The notes: generated by a model from the sequence alone, not told the origin. Counted from the first letter of the stretch, positions 7,301-16,172 are shown. The stretch: DNA of 20,962 nt from an uncultured Prevotella sp. (GCF_900549175.1 NZ_URNN01000051.1:1-20962); one strand, 5' to 3'. Program-made: numbers and translations.

Positions 7301-8449
7301 ATGTCACGCAACACGACCATATCAATCTGCAAGGCCATAGGCATAATACTGATGGTCATCGGCCATACGGAAGGAACGGGCTGGCTCGGCTCGTTCCTTT
7401 ACGAGTTTCACATGCCGCTGTTCTTCATCACGGCAGGCTTCTTCTTTTCCCTGAAGTCTCTTGACGACGAAGCCACATTCGTCAAGAGACGTTTCAAATC
7501 GCTTTATCTGCCGTTTCTGAAATGGTCGGTCTTCTTTCTCCTGCTGCACAACCTGATGTTCAGCGTGGGAATACTAAACGAGCAGTACGGCAACGGTGCG
7601 GGAGGCGTAACCCACCCCTACTCATGGCACCAGATACAGCAGAACCTGTGGACAATGGTGAGTGCCATGGGCGGCTACGACCAGTTTCTGTGTGGGGCGT
7701 TCTGGTTTTTCCGCGGACTGCTCGTGGCGAGCATCTTCTATCTCGTGCTGTTCAAGCTGTACGACAGCATGTTCCGGAGATACGGCAGTTACAATTTCAA
7801 TGGCTGCAAAGACTGTTTCCGCGACGAATACCACCGTACCGTCATTCCTCTGGCAGTATGTCTGACGGCACTGTTGCTCGCCATGTGGAAAACATGCGAG
7901 GGACTGAGAGTAATCAACCTCATACAAGGCGGCTACCGCGAAATAACGGGGACGTTCTTCTTCGGATGCGGTTTCCTGTTCCGGCAATTTGTGAACAGAT
8001 ACCGCGTACGCTGGTGGATGACACTGATTTTTGCCGCCATTGTGTTTGCATTCTCACGGTTCGCCCCCACAAGTATGGCATGGAACGCCCGCTTCAACGA
8101 CTTCCTCGCCCTGCCCATACCTGCGCTTTGCGGGTTTCTCATGACTTACAACATCAGCACGTATATTGACAGGCACGAAAACCGGTTGAAGAGGTTTCTC
8201 GTGTTTTGCGGTGACAACACGATGTGCATCTTCGTGTTTCACATCCTTTCCTTCAAGCTCGTCAGCCTCATCAAGATATGGTATTACGGTCTCGACATAA
8301 AACAGATAGGCTGCCACATGGTCATTCACGAGCACGCCAACGACGATTGTTTCTGGGTGCTATACGCCATCGCAGGCGTATGCCTGCCACTGGCATGGAC
8401 ATTCGCCTACCGCAGGATTGTGGCGCATATCAAGTCGACCATCAGCTGA
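7301..8449 (+). CDS. Membrane acyltransferase, Acyltransferase_3 family
   Basis: A 382-residue integral membrane protein with about ten hydrophobic segments. The N-terminal signature is typical of the OafA/WecH/NodX type (PF01757): ISICKAIGIILMVIGH with the conserved His, then EFHMPLFFITAGFFF at about residues 45-60. Such enzymes transfer acetyl or other acyl groups to surface sugars or lipids from the cytoplasmic side. Its position after kdsA, kdsD and a PLD gene suggests an envelope substrate, but none can be named. Spacing of 9 nt from the PLD stop implies co-transcription. Its last 43 bp overlap the convergent TPR gene on the other strand, so transcripts from the two operons would be complementary there. 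Confidence 0.85.
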   Translation: MSRNTTISICKAIGIILMVIGHTEGTGWLGSFLYEFHMPLFFITAGFFFSLKSLDDEATFVKRRFKSLYLPFLKWSVFFLLLHNLMFSVGILNEQYGNGAGGVTHPYSWHQIQQNLWTMVSAMGGYDQFLCGAFWFFRGLLVASIFYLVLFKLYDSMFRRYGSYNFNGCKDCFRDEYHRTVIPLAVCLTALLLAMWKTCEGLRVINLIQGGYREITGTFFFGCGFLFRQFVNRYRVRWWMTLIFAAIVFAFSRFAPTSMAWNARFNDFLALPIPALCGFLMTYNISTYIDRHENRLKRFLVFCGDNTMCIFVFHILSFKLVSLIKIWYYGLDIKQIGCHMVIHEHANDDCFWVLYAIAGVCLPLAWTFAYRRIVAHIKSTIS

Positions 8450-10668
8450 ATCTCGGTCGGCGTCACCCCGTGCCCTTTCAGAAAATCCTCTTCGGGCATG
8501 ATGATGTCGCTCTCGGCATATTCGCCATAGCTGCCCAACCCGGCCTGCGGATAACGCTTTTTGAGATAGCGCGCGAACAGACCGGCAGCCGACAGGTTGT
8601 TACCCGAAAGCCATTCGCAGTAGCCGCTGTTGATGATATCTTCATTCTCCACGCCGTCACTTCCGCAAAGCCGTTCGTAAATATTGCGCGCCTGCTCATA
8701 CTTGCCGCTGCCGGTCAGGGCACGCGCCATCACACGGTCTACATTGCTGTTGCCGGCATGCTCGTAACTGAGGCGGTAAAGCACTTTCATAGCCTCGTCA
8801 TACTGTTCAAGATTGGTCAGACAGACACTGTAGCTCAACGCACAGGCCATGTTGTCGGGCTGCAGGCGCAACAATGTGGCATAGGCGTCGCGTGCCTCGG
8901 CATAGCGTCCCTCGCCGAACAGCGACCGGGCATGACCGAGAACGGCACGCGGCTCGTCGGGGCGCAGCTCCACGGCATGGCGGAAGCACTCCTCAGCCGT
9001 GTGTTCCGCCAACTTCGACTGCATGACGTCCCTGTCACGGCTTGCCAACACCGCACCGGAAAGCATATAATACTGATAGTCGTGCGACTTCTCACTGTAG
9101 TTGCCGAGCAAGTAGGCCGCCTCGGTGTACATCTTCCGCTTGACCATGAACGCCGCAATCTCACCGAACCGGCTTTCGAGCTGTGTTCCCCGGAACAGAG
9201 GATTGGCAAAGAAGACATAACCCGCCGGACGATTTTCGGCATCACCGTGGTCGAAAGGATTGAAGAAGCTGCCTCGCAGAGGATACAGACGGAAGAAACG
9301 GTAAAGATTCTGAAGATAGAAACGCCGGATATAGGCCGGGGTCTGCTGCATTTCGGAAGAGGCATCGATTACGCCCATCAGTGCCCCGCCATTGTCAAAC
9401 ATCTCGCGCATGCTCTTCGGTATGCGGTCAACCACCTGCTTGAAGGCAATGACGAACGAATACTTGTCACTGTCGCAGAACATTCCTCCCTTAACTATAT
9501 TCTTAAGAAACTTGGCCGGCCCACCATCATTGCCGTAAATGCCGCTTATGGCCGGATGCTCGGGATAAAACGGAACGAACCAGTTGCTTATGCTGTCGAA
9601 GAACGGGAAGCGCTTCATCTGCGAGAACCCTCCGAAATATATGTCGGAACCGGCCTTCTGCATGTCTTTCATCTTCCGGAAACTCTCTTCCACTTTCTCC
9701 ATATTGCGCTCCGAAGCCTCCGGATCGAGAATGTCCTGCATAGGGTCTTCGGCCTTTTCCTCGATGCCGCCGGGAGTGATGCGCAGGTTGTTGTGCTTGA
9801 GCAGTTCCGGCATAATCTCTTTCTGAATGGTGCTGGTGTCGCTTTCGGCCATCATGCAGTAAAACAACTGTATTTGCAGTTCGGTCAGTTCGGCACATAC
9901 CTGTCCGTCGGCAAGCAACCCGTCTACAAGCTGACGCTGCTCGGCGAAAAGGGCGTCACGCCCCTGCCCCATCGACAGCACCCACCCCACAAGCGCACGC
10001 TGCCTAACACTATCATCGACGCTGCGGCGGTAAACATTGACAAGAATACGGAACTTGCAGATGTCGAAGATGTTCATGGTACTCAGCATCAGTGCCGACA
10101 CGATGAGCAGCTGGTCGTTGACATCGACCGTGGGCGACAGCAATATCTGCTCGAACGTAGCGGCCATACCGTCCGACCACTGCGGCGATGTCCAGATATA
10201 GTCGAAAAGGTCGTTCATCATCTGCTGGTGAGCGGCATGGATGCCGGCCTTGCGGGCAGCCCCGATGTGTTCCGGTTCAAGTCCGAGCATGGCCAAATCG
10301 GTAACGAAAGTCTCCAGCGACCTGCGCAGCACATCCTCCGACCAGTCGCGGCCCGCGCCGTCAAGACGCCGGCAGATGCCCGCCATAAACGACGAATGGG
10401 TGGTGGCATAACGCAGGCAGGTGTCAGCCGTGAGCCTGTACACACGCCGCAACAATTCGCCGTAGATGCTGTCAAGCTGCGGGTCACGGTACCCCTGACT
10501 CCAATAACCGGCCATACGTTCATAGTCTCCGCGTATGCTGTCAAGCCGTTCGCCGATATTCAGCTCGGGGTATTTGCAGCCGAACGTTGCCAACGCCTCC
10601 ATCGCTCCGGAGAGACGGCGGTTGTCAATCAGTCGTAATATATCGTCAAGTTCTTTATTTGTTTCCAT
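8407..10668 (-). CDS. Large tetratricopeptide-repeat protein, function unknown
   Basis: A 753-residue soluble protein without signal peptide or membrane segment. TPR-like helix pairs are clear at about residues 555-715: for example AEECFRHAVELRPDEP, then GRYAEARDAYATLLRLQPDN, then EQYDEAMKVLYRL and GKYEQARNIYERL. The first ~550 residues are helical in character but contain no motif I recognise. It is probably a scaffold or adaptor; no enzymatic residues are evident. The start is set at METNKELDD (ATG 10668-10666), not at upstream in-frame codons that lie inside the lipoprotein gene. The remaining overlap with that gene is 14 bp, which suggests coupled translation. It could support a transport or envelope process with the lipoprotein, but that is only inferred from linkage. 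Confidence 0.75.
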   Translation of the reverse strand: METNKELDDILRLIDNRRLSGAMEALATFGCKYPELNIGERLDSIRGDYERMAGYWSQGYRDPQLDSIYGELLRRVYRLTADTCLRYATTHSSFMAGICRRLDGAGRDWSEDVLRRSLETFVTDLAMLGLEPEHIGAARKAGIHAAHQQMMNDLFDYIWTSPQWSDGMAATFEQILLSPTVDVNDQLLIVSALMLSTMNIFDICKFRILVNVYRRSVDDSVRQRALVGWVLSMGQGRDALFAEQRQLVDGLLADGQVCAELTELQIQLFYCMMAESDTSTIQKEIMPELLKHNNLRITPGGIEEKAEDPMQDILDPEASERNMEKVEESFRKMKDMQKAGSDIYFGGFSQMKRFPFFDSISNWFVPFYPEHPAISGIYGNDGGPAKFLKNIVKGGMFCDSDKYSFVIAFKQVVDRIPKSMREMFDNGGALMGVIDASSEMQQTPAYIRRFYLQNLYRFFRLYPLRGSFFNPFDHGDAENRPAGYVFFANPLFRGTQLESRFGEIAAFMVKRKMYTEAAYLLGNYSEKSHDYQYYMLSGAVLASRDRDVMQSKLAEHTAEECFRHAVELRPDEPRAVLGHARSLFGEGRYAEARDAYATLLRLQPDNMACALSYSVCLTNLEQYDEAMKVLYRLSYEHAGNSNVDRVMARALTGSGKYEQARNIYERLCGSDGVENEDIINSGYCEWLSGNNLSAAGLFARYLKKRYPQAGLGSYGEYAESDIIMPEEDFLKGHGVTPTEIQLMVDLICATILR

Positions 10669-11617
10669 CGTTATCAGGTATTGTTGCGTCACTTTCAATC
10701 TTTTTCCGCAGCCACTCCACGGCATAGTCGGCATCCGCCTGACGCGGGGGCGCCGCATGCACAAACATAATGTCCTTGGGCAACCGGTCGACAACCGCCG
10801 GCCCCACCTTGCAACATTTCATTATCACAGACCGATAGTTTCTCACACCATGCCTGTTGATTGAGTCGCACGCCATATTATATGCCTTTACCAGCACCTC
10901 CGTCTGTCTCTGTCGGGCAGTATCACCCTTTAGGTCGGCCCTTACGGCTATAGCTCCGAGACGCAGCCCCAGATTGCGCGAGTCCATCAGCACAGGATGC
11001 TTCTGTATGCGTGCCGCCGTGGCCTGAGGCTCGGGCAACAGCATGGCATCCATCTCGTTGTTCTCAAGCATCTTCAGTCGCAGGCAGACATCGTTTATCT
11101 GTATTCTGAACACCATCTCCGGCTTCAGCTTCACACTGTCCACGGCGTAATCGCCAAGCAAGTCGGTAGCCGAATAGCGCGTCATGGCAAGCATCTTGTC
11201 GTTGAGCTGCTTCAGGTTTCTTATACGTGAGTTGCGGTTGGTTATCAGTTGCCAACAGGCATCCGTAGCCGCTATATAATCCAACGGTATGCCCCTGTCG
11301 GCGATGCGCTGTCCGCGGACAAGGTCGGTGGCCGTGCCTTCCACCCGCCGTGCCAGCATAGCCTCGTCGCAGTCAATGTGCGCCGCATAATGCTTCAGTC
11401 TCACGTCGGCACCCAAAGCCTCAAACAAGCCATAGTCGGCAGCCACATACAGCGGCAGGCAGTCGAGTGTGGGAGTGACGGCTATCTTCAGTGCCGCCGA
11501 ATCCTCACGTGCCAGCCGTATACGTTCCTGTCGCGAAAGAAGTTTCTTCTCTTCGTAAGACTGCCCGCAGGCAACAAACAGTAATACTGAAAAAAGTATA
11601 AAGACGGTATGTTTCAT
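10655..11617 (-). CDS. Lipoprotein resembling an ABC-transporter substrate-binding protein
   Basis: A 320-residue predicted lipoprotein: Lys-His, a hydrophobic run, then LLFVAC with the lipidated Cys at 17. The mature part opens with LKIAVTPTLDCLPLYVAADYGLFEALG, the usual N-terminal layout of NMT1/SsuA-type periplasmic binding folds (nitrate, sulfonate, taurine, thiamine-precursor binders). Later segments (a GIPLDYIAATDACWQL strand; an EMDAMLLPEP strand) fit the same fold. The ligand cannot be told. No ABC permease or ATPase gene is in the window; its partner is the TPR protein overlapping its 3' end. The start at ATG 11617 is preferred to the adjacent GTG 11620. A good promoter and a terminator-like hairpin lie upstream, so expression may be attenuated. 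Confidence 0.75.
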   Translation of the reverse strand: MKHTVFILFSVLLFVACGQSYEEKKLLSRQERIRLAREDSAALKIAVTPTLDCLPLYVAADYGLFEALGADVRLKHYAAHIDCDEAMLARRVEGTATDLVRGQRIADRGIPLDYIAATDACWQLITNRNSRIRNLKQLNDKMLAMTRYSATDLLGDYAVDSVKLKPEMVFRIQINDVCLRLKMLENNEMDAMLLPEPQATAARIQKHPVLMDSRNLGLRLGAIAVRADLKGDTARQRQTEVLVKAYNMACDSINRHGVRNYRSVIMKCCKVGPAVVDRLPKDIMFVHAAPPRQADADYAVEWLRKKIESDATIPDNDGNK

Positions 11618-11638
11618 CACGCCGGTGTCATTTTAAAG

Positions 11639-11681
11639 AAAAAGGGCGCCCAACGTATCATAAGATACACGCGCCGCCCTT
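11639..11681 (-). terminator. Terminator-like hairpin in the lipoprotein leader (candidate attenuator)
   Basis: Read on the minus strand, aagggcg (11681-11675) pairs with cgccctt (11648-11642), an inner gtatc/gatac stem (11668-11664 with 11659-11655) closes a 4-nt loop, and the 3' arm runs into uuuuucuuu. It lies after the predicted promoter and ends 22 nt before the lipoprotein ATG, so read-through would be required for expression. The T-tract is on the minus-strand side only. Confidence 0.5.
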
Positions 11682-11722
11682 CCGAATTTTATTAATGTGC
11701 GATATTAGCTTTTATCACGCTG

Positions 11723-11751
11723 CAAAATTAATAAATAATCTGTAAACTCAA
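11723..11751 (-). promoter_or_regulatory. Bacteroidetes-type promoter for the lipoprotein-TPR operon
   Basis: On the minus strand TTG (11751-11749), an 18-nt spacer and TAATTTTG (11730-11723) match the -33/-7 consensus. The predicted leader to ATG 11617 is about 100 nt and includes the hairpin at 11639-11681. Confidence 0.6.
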
Positions 11752-11791
11752 TCTATATTTTCACTAAATATTGCTATGGCAGAGACCGTGT

Positions 11792-11824
11792 TCCGAACAA
11801 TTATACTATATTTCGTACAATTAT
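11792..11824 (+). promoter_or_regulatory. Direct-repeat operator candidate upstream of the GH2-GH43 operon
   Basis: tccgaacaattat (11792-11804) and ttcgtacaattat (11812-11824) match at 11 of 13 positions and are exactly 20 bp apart, about two helical turns, placing both on one face of the DNA. The second copy ends 26 bp before the -7 element, where an activator would bind. Carbohydrate operons in this phylum are often activated by hybrid two-component or AraC-type regulators; which one acts here is unknown. Confidence 0.45.
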
Positions 11825-11850
11825 CATGGTATGATGAAGATATTTATATC

Positions 11851-11858
11851 TAATTTTG
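11851..11858 (+). promoter_or_regulatory. Candidate -7 element for the GH2-GH43 operon
   Basis: TAATTTTG is a full match to TAnnTTTG, about 65 nt before the GH2 ATG. No TTG stands at the -33 distance, consistent with dependence on an activator bound at the adjacent direct repeat. Confidence 0.55.
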
Positions 11859-11925
11859 CAAAAACTTACCGGAATATCATAATGACCTACAGCTTAATAA
11901 CGACAACAAACAACTATATAGAATA

Positions 11926-14457
11926 ATGACAAACAACATCAAAAGACGCATCATGCCATACATAGCCACATTCGTCATGGCTATGTACGCAGGCTGCCAC
12001 ATGCCCGCACAGGCACAGTATCAGAACGTGAAAGACGAGACCCGAAAGGGCAACCGTCCGCTGGCCGACTTTGTCTCGCAGCAGAACACGCTGTTCAACT
12101 TCGGGTGGAAGTTCTGTCTCGTCACGAAGGAAAACAAAGAGACCGACTTTGCCTCACCCACGCTTGATGATAGCTCGTGGCGCACGCTCGACCTGCCCCA
12201 CGACTTCCAGTTTGAGCAGCCTTGGACAGAGAACGGCGGAGGAGCGCGCGGATTCAAGCCGATGTGCGAGGGATGGTATCGCAAGACATTCAGGGCCGAC
12301 ACACTTTGGCAGGGCATGCAGGTGTCGCTCGATTTCGGGGGCATAATCTACCTCGGTGATGTATATATCAACGGCCACAAGGTGGCGTCGACCGACTACG
12401 GCTATGTGGGACTGGAGGCCGATGTGACGAAATATCTGCGTTACGACGCTGATAACGTAGTGGCCGTCTATGCCTCGACAGGTCCGAAGAAAGGTTCGCG
12501 CTGGTACACCGGAGGCGGACTGTTCCGCGACGTCCAGCTGAAAGTGACCAACCCGACACACATCGCCCGCCACGGCGTGTTCATCTCCACGCCCGAAGTG
12601 AGCCGCGACAGGGCCACGGTCAGGGTTCAGGTGGAAGTAGAGGGCTGGCAGAAGAACGACGTAACCATACGCACGCGGCTGCTTGATGCCGCCGGAAAGG
12701 TGATGGGAACGGCTGAGAGCTGCATGCCCGGCCATACCAACCAGAAGATTACTGAGGTGGCACTGCCCGAAATCAGCATCGACAAGCCGTCGCTGTGGTC
12801 GCCCGACACACCTTATTTATATAGTGCGGAGGTTGTCGTTTCGGCCAATGGCTTGGTTGTCGACAGTCTCAGCGAAACCTTCGGCATACGCAAACTGGAG
12901 TTCTCGCCCGATTTCGGCTTCCGTCTCAACGGCGAGAAGCTGTTCCTTAAAGGCAACTCCGGGCACCATGACCTCGGTGCACTCGGAGCCGCAGCCTATG
13001 ACAAGGCCATAGAGCGCATGATGCTACGGCTGAAGGAGTTCGGATATAACACGATACGCTGTTCGCACAATCCGTATAGCGACAGCTTCGCAAGGATTGC
13101 CGACCGCGTCGGAATGATCATTGTCGACGAGCTGATAGACAAGTGGAGCGACGGCGACTACTGGGGCGGCCGCCAACCGTTCACAAACCTGTGGTACCGG
13201 CTCATCCCCGAATGGATAAAGCGCGACCGCAACCGCCCGAGCGTAATAATGTGGAGCCTCGGCAACGAGCTGCAGATACGCGAGGATTGGGCGGGCTTCG
13301 GCGGACTGAACGACTGGGGCGTAACCACATACAGGATATTCGACGAACTGGTGAAGCGCTTCGACGACACGCGCATGACAACGGTGGCAATGTTCCCTGC
13401 GCGGGCCGGAGCGATAACCAAGCGCGCCAAGGACTTCAACACCTATCTCGTACCGCCAGAACTGAGCTGCGCCACCGAGATAGCCTCATTCAACTATCAG
13501 TCTGACAAGTATGCGGCGTATAAGAAACATGCTCCACATCTGATTATCTTCCAGAGCGAGGCCGAAACGTCAAACATGCTTGAAGCCTACTACAACATGG
13601 ACCATGAGAGCAGCGTCGGAATGGCCTACTGGGGAGCAGTGGAATATTGGGGCGAATCGAACTCGTGGCCGAAGAAGGGCTGGAACTATTCGTTCTTCAA
13701 CCACACCATGCGCCCATATCCACAAGCTTACCTCGTGCGTTCGGCCTTCAAGGCCGGTGAACCGTTAGTGTGCATCGGCGTGATTGACCGCAAGGGCGGC
13801 GAGAGCGTCAGCTGGAACGATGTCATCGTAGGCCGTCCGGCCATCCTCGACCACTGGAACTTCGCGGCGGGAACGACGCAGGATGTCGTGACGTACACCA
13901 ACGCACGGTCAGTCGAACTCGTCGTCAACGGCAAGAGTTTCGGCACGCAAGTCAACGACACGACCATAAAGGACAAGTCGCAGCGCAACACAATCCTATG
14001 GAAAGACGTTCCCTACGCGAACGGCGGCTCCATCGAGGCCATTGCCCGCGACGCCGACGGACGTGAGACGGCACGCCACCGCATAGAGACGGCCGGCCGG
14101 GCCGTCGCACTGCGCATCGAACCGGAGACCACCAAGTGGACAGCCGACGGCATGGACCTGCTCTACCTCAACATAACGGCCGTTGACAGCCGCGGCCGCA
14201 TAGTCCCGACATTCGACGAAGAGCTCAGTGTCGACATCGCAGGAGCGGCCACATTCGTCGCTATGGACAACGGAGATCATTACACGGACAGCCTCTTCCA
14301 CGACGTGACAGCAAAGCCGATGAAGGGCGGACGCATGCAGGTGATACTGCGCAGCACAAGGCAGCAGGGAAAGGTCACGGTGAAAGTGTCAACGCCCAAA
14401 CTGAAACAGAGCTATAAGACAATAACCATAAAGACCTCAAACAAAGATACAGAATGA
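11926..14457 (+). CDS. Exported glycoside hydrolase family 2 enzyme (beta-galactosidase-like)
   Basis: An 843-residue GH2 protein. After an export signal (cleavage plausible at AQA30-Q31; C24 in YAGC is a weaker lipobox option) come the GH2 sugar-binding domain (about 55-210), the immunoglobulin-like domain (about 212-325) and the TIM barrel (about 326-620). The acid/base is E448 in SLGNE, and the likely nucleophile is E545 in FQSEAETS. NTIRCSHNPYS at 375-385 is another family hallmark. The C-terminal ~220 residues form added beta domains typical of Bacteroidetes GH2 enzymes. GH2 covers galactosidases, glucuronidases, mannosidases and others; sequence alone does not settle the sugar. The coupled GH43 gene hints at a plant side chain with arabinose or xylose. 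ATG 11926 was chosen because it precedes a complete signal; its stop overlaps the GH43 ATG. Confidence 0.9.
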   Translation: MTNNIKRRIMPYIATFVMAMYAGCHMPAQAQYQNVKDETRKGNRPLADFVSQQNTLFNFGWKFCLVTKENKETDFASPTLDDSSWRTLDLPHDFQFEQPWTENGGGARGFKPMCEGWYRKTFRADTLWQGMQVSLDFGGIIYLGDVYINGHKVASTDYGYVGLEADVTKYLRYDADNVVAVYASTGPKKGSRWYTGGGLFRDVQLKVTNPTHIARHGVFISTPEVSRDRATVRVQVEVEGWQKNDVTIRTRLLDAAGKVMGTAESCMPGHTNQKITEVALPEISIDKPSLWSPDTPYLYSAEVVVSANGLVVDSLSETFGIRKLEFSPDFGFRLNGEKLFLKGNSGHHDLGALGAAAYDKAIERMMLRLKEFGYNTIRCSHNPYSDSFARIADRVGMIIVDELIDKWSDGDYWGGRQPFTNLWYRLIPEWIKRDRNRPSVIMWSLGNELQIREDWAGFGGLNDWGVTTYRIFDELVKRFDDTRMTTVAMFPARAGAITKRAKDFNTYLVPPELSCATEIASFNYQSDKYAAYKKHAPHLIIFQSEAETSNMLEAYYNMDHESSVGMAYWGAVEYWGESNSWPKKGWNYSFFNHTMRPYPQAYLVRSAFKAGEPLVCIGVIDRKGGESVSWNDVIVGRPAILDHWNFAAGTTQDVVTYTNARSVELVVNGKSFGTQVNDTTIKDKSQRNTILWKDVPYANGGSIEAIARDADGRETARHRIETAGRAVALRIEPETTKWTADGMDLLYLNITAVDSRGRIVPTFDEELSVDIAGAATFVAMDNGDHYTDSLFHDVTAKPMKGGRMQVILRSTRQQGKVTVKVSTPKLKQSYKTITIKTSNKDTE

Positions 14458-16061
14458 TGAAAAAAATATTTATGATGGTTCTGGCAAACGTGCTGATGAT
14501 TATGACATCCACGGCCCAGACCAGCACCATTCAGAATCCCATTCTCCCGGGATTCAATCCCGACCCGTCAATCTGCAGGGTCGGCAACGACTATTATATC
14601 TGCAATTCCTCTTTCACGTTCTATCCAGGTCTCCCAATCTATCGGAGCAAGGACCTCCAGAACTGGGAACTGGTGGCACATGCCATCGACCGCCCCGGCA
14701 TGGTATCGCTCGACGGCGTCAAGGACAAAGACGGAGTTTGGGCGCCGACCATCCGCCACCACAAAGGTAAGTGGTATATATTCTGTAATGTCTCGAACAG
14801 AGGCAACTTCTATATCACTGCGGATGATGTGAGAGGACCATGGTCAGACCCTGTTTTCATCAAAGACATGCCGGGAATAGACCCTTCAATCTTTTGGGAT
14901 GAAGACGGGAAAAGCTATATCCTCAGTAACACAGGCAAGTTTCCGGGACGGAAATACTTGTCTTCCACTGCCATTTGGATGCAGGAGATTGACTTAAGCA
15001 ACGGGCGACTGACAGGAGAACGTCACTATATTGCCACCGGACACGCGCTCAATGCAAAATATGCCGAAGGGCCGCATCTGTATAAGATAGGCAAGAAGTA
15101 TGTTCTTCTGATAGCCGAAGGAGGAACGGACTTCTTCCATGCCGCCACGGTCCTGACCAGCGACAAGCTCTTCGGAACTTATCTTCCGCAGACCATCAAC
15201 CCCGTGTTGTCACAACGTCAGATGGGCTACTCCGCACCAATACAGTGCGTGGGACATTGTGATCTGGTGGAAACGCCCGAGGGTAAATGGTATGCCGTTG
15301 CCTTGGGGAAGCGGATGATTGACGGCAAACATACCTTCACCCGCGAGACATTCATCTGTCCCGTCGAAATACAGAACGGCGAACTGGTCTTCAATCCCGG
15401 GTATGGCAGCATGACACCTGTTGTCAGCCGCCATGAAACAGGCCTGGCATCGGAACTGAAAGAGCGTGATGAACATTTTGAGTTCAACGGCAACAGTCTT
15501 CCCATAGGATGGTATTACAATCGCATACCACATGAAAAAGACTATACCGTGGCCGACGGAACGTTACTTCTCAAACTGCGTCCGGAGACTATTGACAGTC
15601 TCGTATGTCCGGCCATGCTCATGAGAAAACCGACAAGCCACAAATATTCGGCTACAACAAAACTCACTTTCACTTCAAAAAAGAAGAATGAGCAGGCAGG
15701 AATGGTGCTTCATCGCAACAACGGGGCGTACGTCGCCTTATTGAAAGGACAAGGTTGTCTGGAACTAATAATCAAGGATAAGGACGAGAAGCGCTTATTG
15801 GAAAGAATACCATACACCAACAAGGACGTGGTCATCCGACTTTCATGCAATGACCTGACCGGTGTTTTTTCATACGGTCCGTCAACGGAACAACTGACAA
15901 CGACGGCACCTTTCAGCCTCCTGCCTTTGACCGAAGACAACAAGCTGAACCGTTTCAACGGTCTCGGCATCGGTCTTTACGCCTCATCCAACGGAAAGAA
16001 ATCAAAGGCACAGGCCGCTTTCGATTATTACGATTACAAGGATTTTCCTGAAACGGAATAA
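14454..16061 (+). CDS. Exported glycoside hydrolase family 43 enzyme (beta-xylosidase / arabinofuranosidase type)
   Basis: A 535-residue protein with a Sec signal (MMKKIFMMVL... to about TAQ22). The five-bladed propeller domain carries all three GH43 carboxylates: base D37 in GFNPDPS, D143 in GIDPSIF (pKa modulator) and acid E205 in AEGPHL. WAPTIR at 96-101 is also typical. The C-terminal ~200 residues, from about 345, form a concanavalin-like beta-sandwich as in beta-xylosidases of this family. It probably releases xylose or arabinose from plant oligosaccharides in the periplasm or at the surface. The start ATG overlaps the GH2 stop (ATGA), so the two enzymes should be made together. No SusC/SusD pair or regulator is in the window, so this is either a small locus or the end of a larger one. 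Confidence 0.92.
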   Translation: MMKKIFMMVLANVLMIMTSTAQTSTIQNPILPGFNPDPSICRVGNDYYICNSSFTFYPGLPIYRSKDLQNWELVAHAIDRPGMVSLDGVKDKDGVWAPTIRHHKGKWYIFCNVSNRGNFYITADDVRGPWSDPVFIKDMPGIDPSIFWDEDGKSYILSNTGKFPGRKYLSSTAIWMQEIDLSNGRLTGERHYIATGHALNAKYAEGPHLYKIGKKYVLLIAEGGTDFFHAATVLTSDKLFGTYLPQTINPVLSQRQMGYSAPIQCVGHCDLVETPEGKWYAVALGKRMIDGKHTFTRETFICPVEIQNGELVFNPGYGSMTPVVSRHETGLASELKERDEHFEFNGNSLPIGWYYNRIPHEKDYTVADGTLLLKLRPETIDSLVCPAMLMRKPTSHKYSATTKLTFTSKKKNEQAGMVLHRNNGAYVALLKGQGCLELIIKDKDEKRLLERIPYTNKDVVIRLSCNDLTGVFSYGPSTEQLTTTAPFSLLPLTEDNKLNRFNGLGIGLYASSNGKKSKAQAAFDYYDYKDFPETE

Positions 16062-16113
16062 CCCGGGTGGGCACTGTCAGCGCTAATAAAAGCTTAAAAG
16101 GAAGAATAACCAT

Positions 16114-16172
16114 TTGGTGTCCGGTAAGACTTTTTGACGGATTGTCTGTCTATTGAGTCTACCGGACACCAA
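16114..16172. repeat. 59-bp inverted-repeat element downstream of GH43
   Basis: ttggtgtccggta (16114-16126) and taccggacaccaa (16160-16172) are perfect 13-bp inverted repeats around 33 nt; agac/gtct next to the arms extend the symmetry. It could end the GH43 transcript, but the loop is long and no U-tract follows. A miniature transposon remnant is also possible; I see no clear target duplication. Confidence 0.65.

Larger units (their letters stand above)
11618..11925. other. Divergent regulatory region between lipoprotein and GH2 genes
   Basis: This 308-bp gap holds no open frame of note. From left to right on the plus strand it contains a hairpin with a minus-strand U-tract (11639-11681), a minus-strand promoter (11723-11751), a 20-bp-period direct repeat (11792-11824) and a plus-strand -7 element (11851-11858). 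Confidence 0.7.

Noticed and set aside
8224..10638. An 804-codon open frame on the plus strand, opposite the TPR gene
   Set aside because: It is antisense to a minus-strand protein with clear TPR helices, overlaps the acyltransferase gene, and its translation has no recognisable domain. Long antisense frames are common in G+C-rich coding DNA.
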